Assembly: GCA_000333855.2 (NCBI GenBank)
Contig: CM007315.1
Location: 161,511-225,510 of the forward strand
DNA length: 64,000 bases
Direction of reading: 5' to 3'
Source of the DNA: Endotrypanum monterogeii
Lineage: Eukaryota; Euglenozoa; Kinetoplastea; Trypanosomatida; Trypanosomatidae
Both the position numbers and the translations under genes were made by a program. Shown piece after piece: positions 40,779-50,783 of the stretch (the stretch's first letter is position 1; every line of letters starts with the position of its first letter). Below the pieces are notes generated by a model. It had not been told where the DNA came from. It saw nothing but the letters and a program-made list of their open reading frames with translations, and searched no databases.

Positions 40779-42158
40779 TCATAAGTCACCCGAAAACATA
40801 CCAGGGGAACTTCCGTTATGCGGAAGTGAGGTCGTCATATCTCGCCAGACTTCTCCAGTGACGGGTAGAGCGTCCTTCATCGACTTTTCGGTCGCGTAGG
40901 ATATTGAAGGCGAAGCATATATCGCTGGAGACGGCACTTCGACTGTCGTCAATGACACCGGTGTTGGTGAGGGATTTCGATCCGATGTATGACTGTGGGA
41001 CGCATCTCTTCTCTGTCCACGATACACTGTCGGCTTTGGCACAATGCTAATGAGAAGCAACACACAGCTGGTTACCGCAATGATAAACGCTATCATGAGC
41101 ACTTGCTTGACAAAGGCCCACATCGGCTGCAACACCGTGCGCCAAAGAACGGACATGCCTGGCACACATTTCATTATCCACGGAACATGCCCTGCCTCTG
41201 CTACGTACGAGACGCCTTCGAGTTGACGCATATTCGCCTGAGTTTTGGCAACACCACCCGTCAGGAGGTCGCTTGCAGACTTCATCTGGCCGTTCTCCTG
41301 CGCCATGAGCGCACTCATCTGAAGGGCACCGTTTTTCATTTGGTTTATGGCCTGTTGGATGTCCTCCATGATACGGTCCTCTGCGGAGACGTTGGCGCCG
41401 GCAGCGGTGGGTGTGTCGTGTAGATACAATCCAGAAGATGTCGATGACACAACCGCCGATTTCGTTTTTCCCTTGTCGGTGACTTTTCTCTTCCCCTGGG
41501 CTGAAATTTCCGAAACCAGCGATGAATCATCTTTCTTGGTCGAAGAGGAGGGGCCCTCGTCAACGGTATACACGGCAGCTGGTGGGATATACGCTACACG
41601 CGGCAGCACTACATCTGTGTAGATGTGACTCGAGGTGTTGGGGGAGGCAAGAGTTTTTGCGGTAGAACCACACTCGAGTATCTGAGGCGCAGTGCCGACA
41701 CAGCTAACAGGCAAATGCGCGAGCGTGGGGGATTGGGAGAGAAACTTTTCTAGAAGATGGTGCGCAGCGCACGCATCCCGCTGAATATGAATGAAGCTCG
41801 CCTGCATCTGCTGACGATAGTATGCGCGTAGGGCTGCGTCTGCATCGTCGTCTACCGAGTCCGTCATCTTTTCTGCGCGTTCAGTCGTGTTCAGTGACTC
41901 TTCCGCGACGCGTTGCACGAGACATTTTGTTTCGCGGAGAAGTTCGCCCAGCCGCCGAACACAGGACGTAGCCGAGCGACTGCTTTGGTGACGGGATGGT
42001 GCAGAGTTCCCTGTCGAGGATTCCATCAGTATCTCTACCTGCCTCAGGCATCGACCTAGGCGATGGTGCAGGGAGAAGATATCGGCCGCGCAGTGCTTCT
42101 CTACACACTCAGATAGTTGGTGCGGCGACGCCGATGAGTCCGTAATAAGAGAAGTCAT
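40779..42158 (-). CDS. Tail-region membrane protein with Use1/Qc-like SNARE motif (candidate)
   Basis: A 459-aa protein. A helical heptad region at about residues 261-311 contains the segment ALMAQENGQMKSASDLL with a central Gln. It aligns by eye with the SNARE motif of Use1, where DNQ occupies the same place. A single strong membrane helix follows at about 355-375 (VLMIAFIIAVTS). After it comes a Ser/Pro-rich tail of about 80 residues, which is unusual, because most SNAREs end right after the anchor. Use1 works in Golgi-to-ER retrograde fusion with Sec20 and Sec22. If this is a SNARE, the N-terminal ~250 residues would be its regulatory region. The upstream extension of the frame begins with TTG; 42158 is the first ATG. 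A generic tail-anchored coiled-coil protein is the main alternative. Confidence 0.6.
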   Translation of the reverse strand: MTSLITDSSASPHQLSECVEKHCAADIFSLHHRLGRCLRQVEILMESSTGNSAPSRHQSSRSATSCVRRLGELLRETKCLVQRVAEESLNTTERAEKMTDSVDDDADAALRAYYRQQMQASFIHIQRDACAAHHLLEKFLSQSPTLAHLPVSCVGTAPQILECGSTAKTLASPNTSSHIYTDVVLPRVAYIPPAAVYTVDEGPSSSTKKDDSSLVSEISAQGKRKVTDKGKTKSAVVSSTSSGLYLHDTPTAAGANVSAEDRIMEDIQQAINQMKNGALQMSALMAQENGQMKSASDLLTGGVAKTQANMRQLEGVSYVAEAGHVPWIMKCVPGMSVLWRTVLQPMWAFVKQVLMIAFIIAVTSCVLLLISIVPKPTVYRGQRRDASHSHTSDRNPSPTPVSLTTVEVPSPAIYASPSISYATEKSMKDALPVTGEVWRDMTTSLPHNGSSPGMFSGDL

Positions 42159-42613
42159 TGGTCTAATAACTGTGGGTGGTGGTCGGAAGCCGAATGCAAT
42201 GTCAAGTGTAGAACACGACAAAGCTACTTATGCAGGAGCGGTAGGCATGCGGGTGATGGTGGTGGTGGTGGCGGCGAGGGAGGCAGAGAAGATTATATGA
42301 GAAACCCCAACGGGGAAGAGGGGAGTACGGTTCCACAACTTCAGTAGGTTCATCCCCGAGTTGATTAGAGGGAAATCTTGTGCACAATACCTCTGCATTT
42401 CGGTATGCAGCGGATTCTATAATCTCGTGAGTTATGTAGTCATACAAGCACATCAATGTGATCGCGCCGTGTGAAGAACATTTTCATGGCCTCAAACGAG
42501 GAGGGGGAATGAAGGGTGAGTTCTTTGTGACGCCAGTCATTTCTGACCGTCCCCCTCCTATCCCCCAATCCACAGGGGGCTAGCCCGTACACACAAAGCA
42601 ACTTCTTTAGTTC
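42159..42613. other. Gap upstream of the SNARE-like gene
   Basis: No gene is seen; it contains a short GGT repeat near 42255-42272. Confidence 0.6.
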
Positions 42614-44116
42614 TCACCGCCCCAGTTCCTGCTCTGTCTTGCTCTTCGTACCCATCTCTGCGGTGTACACGTTTGCCAAATATCGAGCGTAGCACATCAC
42701 CGCCTTAAGAGCCTCACGATTTCGTTCAGCTTGAAGCACTGCGACACAGCCCACCTTGCTGCCTTTCGCGTACAACGCGTAGGATAATCTCTGGCGCGAC
42801 ATACAAGAAACACATAGGGGTGGTGCCCGAGTATTGCTTCTGCCCACACCGGTGACTGCGTCGCGTGTGGGGGAGACCGGTATACCACAGAGCTGCTGTA
42901 CAAGCTGAACAGCTTCGTGCAGCGTGTGAAACGCCTTCTTACGGGTGGGCAAACTTGCCCGGAGCACGGCAGGGGATGCGGTCGGGTGTTCACTTCTCGT
43001 GGTATCCGACGACGGAGGCGGGGGTGGTGAAGCAGGAAGCGGCAAATCGACCGCTTCCACGTCTGCCGCTAGCAAGACAAGCCGCACGCGCCCCGCCTTG
43101 AGACACTTCAGCACCTCTCGAAAGCCCACAACGTACCGCTGTCGCGCTTTGAAATGCAGCGGCTGCTTCTGCTTCAAGTCGCGCTGCTCCCTGTAGAGGC
43201 CCTGCAGCAGCGTGAAGGTGAGATCATCAAGCGCGTCTGTGAGCACGTTCGTGCAGTATGCAGCCGCAAAAAGTGTTGACTTCATAGCACGCTGCGACCG
43301 CGAAATCGCCGAGCAGTGGAGCGACGAGGAAGGGGCAGGCAGCATCGCCGCGCATGTGTCAGGTATGGTGTCGAGGTCGGCTACGTCACCATTCATGAAG
43401 TACCGAGCAACAGTTTGTAGGTGTTCATCCGAGCACTGCTTTGGGTAGCGGCCGGTGCGCTGATCCACCCACGTGCTACGCAGGTGTCGACCCACCCCCA
43501 GCCACGTTGATGAGGGGTAAAAATTTCGGTATGGGGGCAATTGCGAACTGCCACTGGCTGAGATCATCGTCTGCAACTGTTGCCCATCGACGCCAGATAT
43601 GGCCAATGCGTTTCCACTGGATGTGTCTGTAGTGCGTTCACAAAGAATATTCTGGAGCGCATACGCCCGAGACTCGCGCTGCAGCCGAAGTTGGCGAGAG
43701 CGAATCCGCCTTTTGAGCGCCCCTGCCCTTTTATATTGACGATTTGCCATGGCCGCGGCCAGTCTGGTGTGGAGTGAGTTCATCGCCGCCACAGCGCGCT
43801 CGACGGGTTTCCAGCAGTTTCGATGCATATCGCGTGTCCGCACGTGTGCGCACGCAGTTACAGTGTTCTCTGTATCACTGGCACAGTCTTCTACAGAGGA
43901 GGAAGTGCTGAGGAGAGGGGTGGTGGTGGTCTCGGGATGCCCCGTTCGTGCCACTGCACCCGTGCAGCGTTGCTGTCCTACCGGCTGCGAGGAGCGTAGT
44001 ACCCACTGTCGCTGCGCATGAATATTGCGTTTGAGTTTTGTAAAGCGTGCACGGTGGTTGAACGGGGTGACGGCGTTGGGATTCGACTTTTTGTTCTTGA
44101 TCCGTCGCTGAGGCAT
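42614..44116 (-). CDS. L7Ae-fold protein resembling SECIS-binding protein 2
   Basis: A 500-aa basic protein. The C-terminal half has RYVVGFREVLKCLKAGRVRL (about 325-345), then VLLAADVEAV, and later RQRLSYALYAKGSKVGCVAV (about 438-457). This matches the L7Ae/L30e RNA-binding fold and most closely SBP2, whose domain reads LVLGLREVLKHLK and continues with a later basic helix and VVGI strand. SBP2 binds the SECIS element in selenoprotein mRNAs and recruits the Sec-specific elongation factor. A Pro/Ser-rich insertion of about 40 residues splits the domain here. The N-terminus is Lys/Arg-rich. The frame extends 118 codons further, but a C-rich pyrimidine tract (44170-44190) and AGs at 44145-44151 put the mRNA start just before the ATG at 44116. 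Confidence 0.72.
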   Translation of the reverse strand: MPQRRIKNKKSNPNAVTPFNHRARFTKLKRNIHAQRQWVLRSSQPVGQQRCTGAVARTGHPETTTTPLLSTSSSVEDCASDTENTVTACAHVRTRDMHRNCWKPVERAVAAMNSLHTRLAAAMANRQYKRAGALKRRIRSRQLRLQRESRAYALQNILCERTTDTSSGNALAISGVDGQQLQTMISASGSSQLPPYRNFYPSSTWLGVGRHLRSTWVDQRTGRYPKQCSDEHLQTVARYFMNGDVADLDTIPDTCAAMLPAPSSSLHCSAISRSQRAMKSTLFAAAYCTNVLTDALDDLTFTLLQGLYREQRDLKQKQPLHFKARQRYVVGFREVLKCLKAGRVRLVLLAADVEAVDLPLPASPPPPPSSDTTRSEHPTASPAVLRASLPTRKKAFHTLHEAVQLVQQLCGIPVSPTRDAVTGVGRSNTRAPPLCVSCMSRQRLSYALYAKGSKVGCVAVLQAERNREALKAVMCYARYLANVYTAEMGTKSKTEQELGR

Positions 44117-44930
44117 TTTTCTCCCTCGTATTTGTATTGTGTGCCTGAGCTGCGGTATACCACTCTTGCGGGGGAGGGGGGAGGGGGGGAAGGTGGCGGG
44201 GTGCGGTGGAACCGCTGCGGTCCCTCTGGATATGGGTGGACATGCATTTTTGCGCTCTGTCTTGATCAGCCGCTTCTGCTCCAGAGATGATTTATCAGGG
44301 AGGGACATGGGGCCTTTCCACTCTTCTCCATTGCGTTGCAGTTTGTGTGACAGACAGTGGGGCATGTTGTAGAGCGCACCGCTCCATGAGCGGGAAGGGC
44401 AGGGGAAGGGCAAGTGGACCAACTTCGACTGACGGTATGAGAGGTGAGGATGAGCTGCACATTTTATCACTCCTCATACATGTCGTAACAGATCGCACTA
44501 CGGTGATTTTGCCCTCTTCTCACTCAGAAATGCCTCGAGAGGGCTGAAGTGGGCGTGGGGGGGGGAGGGGGGGAGGGGTTATGCATGGTCACCGTCACAG
44601 AAGTTGATGAATAGAAACATATACCCACCCACAGCCACCCATTACCAACGCGTTGCTTATTCCATTGTTTGCATAGGCTTTTTTTTTGTTTTGTTTTGCA
44701 TGGTCTCGTTGTTGTTCTTATTTGTGATGAGATCTCTTTTTTTTTTTTCCACGGCGGGAGGGGACACCGGCCATGTCTCTGCGCGCTTAAAGAGACAAAC
44801 ATATATGTATATGTATATATACATATATATACACATACATATATATATATATATAAATATACACATGCATATGCATATATAATCTAGTATTATTACTCGT
44901 TCTTGGTTCGCCTCTCGTTGAGTGGCATTC
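44117..44930. other. Gap between SBP2-like and Sam50-like genes
   Basis: No gene is seen; contains T runs and a TA-rich stretch at about 44800-44885. Confidence 0.6.
44145..44166 (-). promoter_or_regulatory. Predicted spliced-leader acceptor zone for the SBP2-like gene
   Basis: On the minus strand, CCCCCCTCCCCCCTCCCCC is followed by AGs in GCAAGAG, GCAG and CTCAG. The first ATG after them is at 44116, which excludes the longer upstream frame. Confidence 0.6.
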
Positions 44931-47351
44931 TTAGTCGTCAAAGCGCCACGTAAGTCCACACTTCAAATGTTGGAACATCTCTACGGGCGACACGCGAAAC
45001 AGCGGCATGTTGTCATCTTTTATGGTCGGGGAGAGAGCAGAGGGCCCCGTCTCCGATAGTCCGCTACGCAGCTCTAATCCGAGCCCAGTACTTCCCTGGC
45101 CGTTGTTGCCGCCTTTGGCGTCGCCGGTGTTGGGCCTGAGGGTAGCAAACCAGTTCAGCGAGCATTCAAAGTGGTGAGGAAGGATTTCATTGAAGGGTGT
45201 GATGGAGAGGCGTGGCATACGCGAGACAAAGGAGATCCCGACAGATGCACGTGGGTAGTCGCGTAGGGTGTCTGCGATGCATGCGTTCGCGAAGGCCGTC
45301 AGCGAGGTTCCGCTCCCCCACTTCCCTGCTGTTGAGGTCGAGTGTTCCCGGTATCCTTCCGCCATTTCTACCTCGCTATTGCTCCGTCGATCTCTGCTGT
45401 CGTTTTTTCTCGATGGCTGCGATGCAGCATCGCCACGGATCTTCTTGCGGCATCGATTGTTGCTCCTGTGATTCCCTCCTTCAAATGCCAGCTCTGCTGA
45501 GAAAATAGAGTACCAGCGCCGTGCGTGATGGAGGCCGCTGTAGTCGTTCTTGAAGCCGCGCACGAGCGCCGCGTCCCACCGCGGCCCCTGCGTAGCCCAG
45601 AAGTACGGATGCGTGCGCAGACGCCTGGCAGATGTGTTGGTTTCAACCAAGACACCAGCTGCCGTTGGCGGAGTCATTGTCTCGTTCAGATCTAGTGGAA
45701 CGGAGATCGCAGTCTGGTTGCGCAGCGTCAGCCTCCAGCGCGAAGCAAGCGGGACCTGAAGCCACGACTCGGACCATAATTTACCAAAGATGGTCACGAC
45801 TGATTCCGGTGCATGAGGTGACGTTGCTGAGCTCCCGACATCTGAGTCACCGCCCACCCTACATAGCTCTACCCCCGGACCCCCTGAATAGCGCAGGCGG
45901 TAGAGGCCACGTCGTGTATCCCCGAGTGATTTCGAGCTAACCACTTCTCCAGATTCCATCGTGGGGGCTGTAGTTACAACAGGACGCTGCCAGCGCTGCA
46001 AGATGTTCGGCAGGGTGAAGTGTTGCACGCTGCTGTCGTAGACGTCTTCTACACGTAGTTGAAGTACGACGTCGTCGTTGTCTGGCACCACAGACGATTT
46101 TATTTTGTGTAATTCCTCCTTCGATGCAGCGGAGGGGCACTGAGGTTTTTGGCGTGCGATACTGCTGTTCAGTACTGTGGCACGCGTCGCAGCAATAAGA
46201 GTGCTGTATCGTGGGTCACCTTGACTGGTCTTGAGGGCCACCGAGTCTTCGAGAAGCGATAGTCGCTGCACCTTTGCTTTCTCCGGTATATACTGACGCT
46301 CTGTGCGCGCCTGCTGGTGGGCGGCGGAGAGCTCCACTAGGTCGGCCCAATTTCGGTGCCCCAGTGAGGGCGCCGGGTTAATGTGCGCATAGGTGAGACC
46401 GTAATGGAGACCTCCCCTCGTTGAGACTGTGTCGCTTGGTTGATGATGATGATGAGAGCGTGCTTGTGTGGCAGTCCCTACAGCCGGGTTGCTTTCTTCC
46501 ACCACACAGTGCGCACTGCCGCGCAGGTAATACGGCACACTCTGCGGGCTGTTGAGCGATATTCCATCGGCGTGGTGCAGAGATTTCGCATGAGTCCCCT
46601 CTGCATTGCAGTGTTCAGACTGTGGGAAAATTAAGAAGCGGGCGTGATCGGCGCGGCTCGGCGCACTGATATACCCTCCGAGAAGTGGCCGCCAGGTGCG
46701 TGGTATCCACCAGGAAGTCCAGCCGGGTGTTCCGCCGATGTCATGCTTGACGTCTTCTTCGCCGAGAATGCGGCACCAGTGCGCCTGCTTCGACTCCTGA
46801 ACAGCCTTCTCCAGCAATGCTTCAACGTTGGGTACAGTCACCACGCTGGCGGGTTCTGCAGCGGCAGCACATAGGTCCTCCGCCTTGTACGTGTTCTTAT
46901 TGGAGCGTTTTGTTGCATCTCTATCCTCCCGTGTGCGGATGACGAGAGTGTAGCGGTCTTTTGTTAGAGGTACGGCATCACTCGCTTGGTCGGATGGGCG
47001 TTGGTGGGTGGGACGCAGATCGACTATCGTAGATGAAGTCCCTCCTTTTCTTCCAGATATATGGCGGTAGCTTTCATGTAGAGGCTTCGTTGGATGCGAG
47101 GGGAAGGAAAAGACTCGCCAACGTAGATCATCGCAAGCGGCTACGTCGTTCTCGAGGTGGTTCAGAAGAGTTGAGTTGATGTGCAGCTCCTCGCCTGTCG
47201 ATCCTGCAGGTCGTGTCTCGAATACCGGCTTTATGTTGTAGTATTTGCGCTGCAGCCACCTGAAGCACGCATCCTGCGCTGCATTTACGTAGCGCAGGTT
47301 TATCTGCAACGGTATTGTGGGGTCATCTTTTTGGGTATCAGCTTCATCCAT
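44931..47351 (-). CDS. Sam50/Omp85-like outer-membrane beta-barrel protein (candidate)
   Basis: An 806-aa protein. Its last ~200 residues look like the end of a beta barrel. LVRGFKNDY resembles the conserved (V/I)RGF/Y motif of the Omp85 family. It is followed by alternating strands such as SLNWFATLRPNTGD, which lines up with ELNYCVPMGVQTGD-type sequence of Sam50. The protein ends KCGLTWRF plus two Asp, an exact fit to the mitochondrial beta-signal (polar-x-Gly-x-x-hydrophobic-x-hydrophobic). Sam50 inserts barrel proteins into the mitochondrial outer membrane. This protein is much longer than the ~500-aa Sam50, with Ser/Gly-rich insertions, and I recall trypanosome Sam50 at another locus, so it may be a divergent paralog. 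I could not define a POTRA domain in the N-terminal part. Confidence 0.5.
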   Translation of the reverse strand: MDEADTQKDDPTIPLQINLRYVNAAQDACFRWLQRKYYNIKPVFETRPAGSTGEELHINSTLLNHLENDVAACDDLRWRVFSFPSHPTKPLHESYRHISGRKGGTSSTIVDLRPTHQRPSDQASDAVPLTKDRYTLVIRTREDRDATKRSNKNTYKAEDLCAAAAEPASVVTVPNVEALLEKAVQESKQAHWCRILGEEDVKHDIGGTPGWTSWWIPRTWRPLLGGYISAPSRADHARFLIFPQSEHCNAEGTHAKSLHHADGISLNSPQSVPYYLRGSAHCVVEESNPAVGTATQARSHHHHQPSDTVSTRGGLHYGLTYAHINPAPSLGHRNWADLVELSAAHQQARTERQYIPEKAKVQRLSLLEDSVALKTSQGDPRYSTLIAATRATVLNSSIARQKPQCPSAASKEELHKIKSSVVPDNDDVVLQLRVEDVYDSSVQHFTLPNILQRWQRPVVTTAPTMESGEVVSSKSLGDTRRGLYRLRYSGGPGVELCRVGGDSDVGSSATSPHAPESVVTIFGKLWSESWLQVPLASRWRLTLRNQTAISVPLDLNETMTPPTAAGVLVETNTSARRLRTHPYFWATQGPRWDAALVRGFKNDYSGLHHARRWYSIFSAELAFEGGNHRSNNRCRKKIRGDAASQPSRKNDSRDRRSNSEVEMAEGYREHSTSTAGKWGSGTSLTAFANACIADTLRDYPRASVGISFVSRMPRLSITPFNEILPHHFECSLNWFATLRPNTGDAKGGNNGQGSTGLGLELRSGLSETGPSALSPTIKDDNMPLFRVSPVEMFQHLKCGLTWRFDD

Positions 47352-47863
47352 GGGCCTTGTCGTCGCTCAAAGAAACTTGAAGTTGTGATGTGTGCCTACG
47401 CGTGGGTGAGGGAGGAGAAGAGAGGCGACTACAGAATTGTCTTGTGCGCGTTAGTGTGTGCATTTTGCGGGGGGGGGGGAGAGTGGGTCGAGTTGTGGTG
47501 CAAGAGGGGGAAATGGGAAAGTGATTCGATCGTGTCATGAGGAGAGTCGGAGGGAGGCAGCCGGTGACAAGACGCGTGACCGAGGTTCCCTTTTATCGTT
47601 TCCTATCTTCACATGTATTTGGGGGCGCATCCGCTGTGTCGGGATTTGTCCAGGTTTTCAAGGAAAAAGAAATGCCATCGCATCGTTCCAGTTGGCGCTC
47701 ATGCGGTGGTTACGCGGTCAAGCAATACTATACACAGAAATGAATCCCCTCTCTCCTCCTCGAGGGCCTCGTGCATGTCTGTGTGTACTGGACTATATTT
47801 TTGTGGCTCACCAGAACAATGGATCCCCATCTCCTCACCGTTTCTCTGTTGTTACGTTTCCAT

Positions 47864-47905
<42 letters not shown>

Positions 47906-47993
47906 AATACACCCACTGAGCGCACGCCGCTGCGAAAAAGCGATGAGCCAATATGGCGCCGTCCTTCCGATCTAAACATCAGCAACACTAGCG
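47352..47993. other. Gap upstream of the Sam50-like gene
   Basis: No gene is seen; has a G run near 47469 and a CA microsatellite. Confidence 0.6.
47870..47901. repeat. (CA)16 microsatellite
   Basis: About sixteen AC units in the 3' flank of the 929-aa gene. Confidence 0.9.
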
Positions 47994-50783
47994 CTACGCC
48001 GAATGTAAATCATTGAGGCGTTGCCTGGCAGTTGCTTCGATAGAGATCAGGCCGAGTCGCTCTGCTTTTTCTTGGATGAAATTCCACACTACTGGTGCGG
48101 TGCGCACTGCCTCCAGAGGGGTGCGCTGCACGAGCTCAGTGAACATTTCCAGATCCTCCCGGGTGAGCAGCTCAGCGCGGGGTTGGCGTATGACAAGTGT
48201 ATTTGTTTCTTCTTCGACTACAACCTCACCGTCTTTACCAACCTTTTCTAGTAGACTACGGCTGAGGAACAGTCGGGGTGCGTCACGAAGGGCTCCTGGG
48301 CATGCCTTGGCAAAGAGGTCCACGGCCTTGAGGAGCTCGAGGGCGGACACCTTTGTTAGCTCGTTTCGGAAATCCACCTGTAGCGGACCAGGAAGGGGTT
48401 TGTAGCGACAGTGCGTGTTCCAGTCGTTGGTCAAGAGGATCTTGTTGAAGATTTCCCGCACGTCAATGTCCAGTTGGCTGTAGTACGCCTCCTCCGCCTC
48501 ATCGCTGTCCGCGACGGGGCCCACACCCTGAGTATCCGCCGCTGCTGCATCTGGGGAGCGCTTCATCTGCAGTATAACGTCCCGTCGTTTGAGCATGAGC
48601 CTTTCTAACGCACCCGATGGGTCTGGGATTTGGTGCCGCTCGCACAGCTCCAGAAATGATTCCACCTGTGCGAGGGACACAACGTAGAGGTCCATGAGGT
48701 ACGCAAGACGCCGCGCGAAGTCCTCTGTCAGCTCCAACAGAGGTGTGAGAGACTCAAGCGGGATCTCGTCTTTCCTTTGAAAGGATCCGATGATCTTCAC
48801 TATAGTGCACATGTCCCGTGGACGCGGCACCACCGTCACGATGCCGCACGGCTGTGGATTTGCGGCATTCTCATCTCCCTCTTTGGGATCAAAGACGCTC
48901 GTCGAGCTTCCGAGAAATTCTTTACATATCCTGAAGACTCGATCGAGCTGGGCAGGCACCGGAGTGTCCTCCTGAGATATGAGACGTAGCAGTTCCATTG
49001 CATCGTCGCGTGTCAGCGTACCGGCGGGTGCCAGCACGTTACACACTCGCTCCACCAGCGCATCGACCAGAGCGCCATCGGTTGACTTGAACACGCGCGT
49101 CGCGCTCACCAGGCGAGTGAAGCTTGGTGGGGGGAAGTAAGGCAGCATAGGCAATATGACGGGCTTGATCAGGGGACGTAGATACTGCTGGTGCGGGGCG
49201 TTAAATCTGGCGAGGATGGCGAGCCACCTCGTGAACATGGACGGCTTTAGCCCACACATGCGATGCAGCCGCGCCTTTTCCAGCACATCTGGGGAGTACG
49301 TTTGTGAAAGATCTGTACAGGCTTCCGTGGCGGATACAGAGGGAGCACTTCCCTTTGCCTCTGATGTTGTTGCCGGGGATGCAGGTTGGCCCGATGCAGC
49401 TGGCTTCGTGCGGCGCTGTTTCTTCTCCGCGTTGATATATTTTTCAATGTGGGCAAACATGCAGTCGGCGAGAAACCGGAATGTGTTCATGGAGGTGTGC
49501 CCCATCCGAGAAAAGTTGGACAGTGCACGGTAGGCCGGTAGCGGTTCTAGGGGGATTCGTTTGTGCAGCACTGGCATCCGGCGTGCAATCATGTTGAGGA
49601 AAGCTGGCGATGGTACTATTTTCGCGCGTGCGAGCGAGGTCAGCACACGCACCAGGTCATGTGGGTCACGATAATCGTTAATAAAAAAAGCAAAATAGTT
49701 GCCGAGAAGCTGAAAAAACGGAAGGTCGCGCTTGCGGTGTCCGGCACTGAGGCCCATCACTACTAAGGCCCGATACACCGTCGCGGCTGTGATCTCCTTG
49801 TCGGCGTGTGTGAGAATAGCGTCCGCTGACCGCTGCGAGTCTGCCGCTTGTTTCTCTGAAACAAAGACGGCACCGTCGTCATCATCGTTCTCCTCGTCGA
49901 GCGCTTTTGTTACAGCACTTCGATCCTCTCCTTGTCTTGCCTCTCCCAATGCGGTGTCAGAGACAGCTGCCCGCTCGAGGGTGCTGGGGGACGCCTTCGG
50001 TTCCTGTTGCCTCTTCCCTTTTGCCTCCAATTGCGTCGCTGCAGCAGTGGCGAGTTGAGCGATACGGTCGCGCACCATATCTTTGTATCGAGTGCCATAA
50101 CGAAGCATGGTAGACCGGCTCCAGTGGCAGTCGATGATGTCCAGGAGCTGCGAGACATGAAACTCCTGCAGGCGATCTAGCAAAACGGGAAATAAAATAT
50201 GCTCCTCCTGCACTGACACGAGGGCAACATTTTCCGTTGAGCGCAGGTAGGCAGTAGCGATGTCGGTGAGTGTCTGCACGGGAAGTTCGTAGTAGTACTG
50301 CTGCTGCTCAAGAACGTGGGCCTCGCTTCTCTCTGCCTCTTCGCGCAGAGCGTCATTCTCTGCCTCTGCCTCGATACTATCTGGATACAATTTTGTTGCT
50401 ACTGTCCTTTGGACTGCATTCGCATCTACATCGTCGACAGGACCTCTACCTTTTCCCTTTTCTGATTGTTTCTCGTTCTCACCTGTGCTCATCGATGCTG
50501 CCCTGCGATAGAGCGAGGCTGCCTCTGCGATTGCTGAGAAATGTGCTGAGGATTTTGCGGATGCGGTTTGGCCGGTGCTGACATGAGACCGGACTTGCTC
50601 ATCTCCGTCTTCCATCAGATCAGCGACACCTTCTTCTGTGGGCCGCACAAGGCGTCGATGGGTTCCACTGCAACGCATCTGTGAACAGTAGGCGCCACCA
50701 CGCGCGGCGCACCAAAACGTGAGGGTACCCAGCAAAGGTACTGTGGTGACCCTCAGTGTTGGGGTCAGAGAAATCCTCCTCAT
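47994..50783 (-). CDS. Probable mitochondrial helical-repeat protein of unknown function (929 aa)
   Basis: I do not recognise a named family. The N-terminus is basic, hydroxylated and lacks acidic residues for over 40 residues (MRRISLTPTLRVTTVPLL), a typical mitochondrial presequence. The body is mostly helical with Leu-rich pairs of helices, as in the many trypanosomatid proteins that process mitochondrial RNA or build the mitoribosome. Near the C-terminus (about 880-912) is LVQRTPLEAVRTAPVVW followed by a basic helix. The neighbouring 937-aa gene has a matching segment at the same distance from its end, so the pair may be old tandem paralogs. The start at 50783 is the first ATG of the frame. 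Confidence 0.8.
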   Translation of the reverse strand: MRRISLTPTLRVTTVPLLGTLTFWCAARGGAYCSQMRCSGTHRRLVRPTEEGVADLMEDGDEQVRSHVSTGQTASAKSSAHFSAIAEAASLYRRAASMSTGENEKQSEKGKGRGPVDDVDANAVQRTVATKLYPDSIEAEAENDALREEAERSEAHVLEQQQYYYELPVQTLTDIATAYLRSTENVALVSVQEEHILFPVLLDRLQEFHVSQLLDIIDCHWSRSTMLRYGTRYKDMVRDRIAQLATAAATQLEAKGKRQQEPKASPSTLERAAVSDTALGEARQGEDRSAVTKALDEENDDDDGAVFVSEKQAADSQRSADAILTHADKEITAATVYRALVVMGLSAGHRKRDLPFFQLLGNYFAFFINDYRDPHDLVRVLTSLARAKIVPSPAFLNMIARRMPVLHKRIPLEPLPAYRALSNFSRMGHTSMNTFRFLADCMFAHIEKYINAEKKQRRTKPAASGQPASPATTSEAKGSAPSVSATEACTDLSQTYSPDVLEKARLHRMCGLKPSMFTRWLAILARFNAPHQQYLRPLIKPVILPMLPYFPPPSFTRLVSATRVFKSTDGALVDALVERVCNVLAPAGTLTRDDAMELLRLISQEDTPVPAQLDRVFRICKEFLGSSTSVFDPKEGDENAANPQPCGIVTVVPRPRDMCTIVKIIGSFQRKDEIPLESLTPLLELTEDFARRLAYLMDLYVVSLAQVESFLELCERHQIPDPSGALERLMLKRRDVILQMKRSPDAAAADTQGVGPVADSDEAEEAYYSQLDIDVREIFNKILLTNDWNTHCRYKPLPGPLQVDFRNELTKVSALELLKAVDLFAKACPGALRDAPRLFLSRSLLEKVGKDGEVVVEEETNTLVIRQPRAELLTREDLEMFTELVQRTPLEAVRTAPVVWNFIQEKAERLGLISIEATARQRLNDLHSA

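Noticed and set aside
42614..44470. Longer 618-codon form of the SBP2-like gene
   Set aside because: A splice-acceptor tract at about 44145-44190 lies inside it, so the mRNA should begin downstream of the extra codons.
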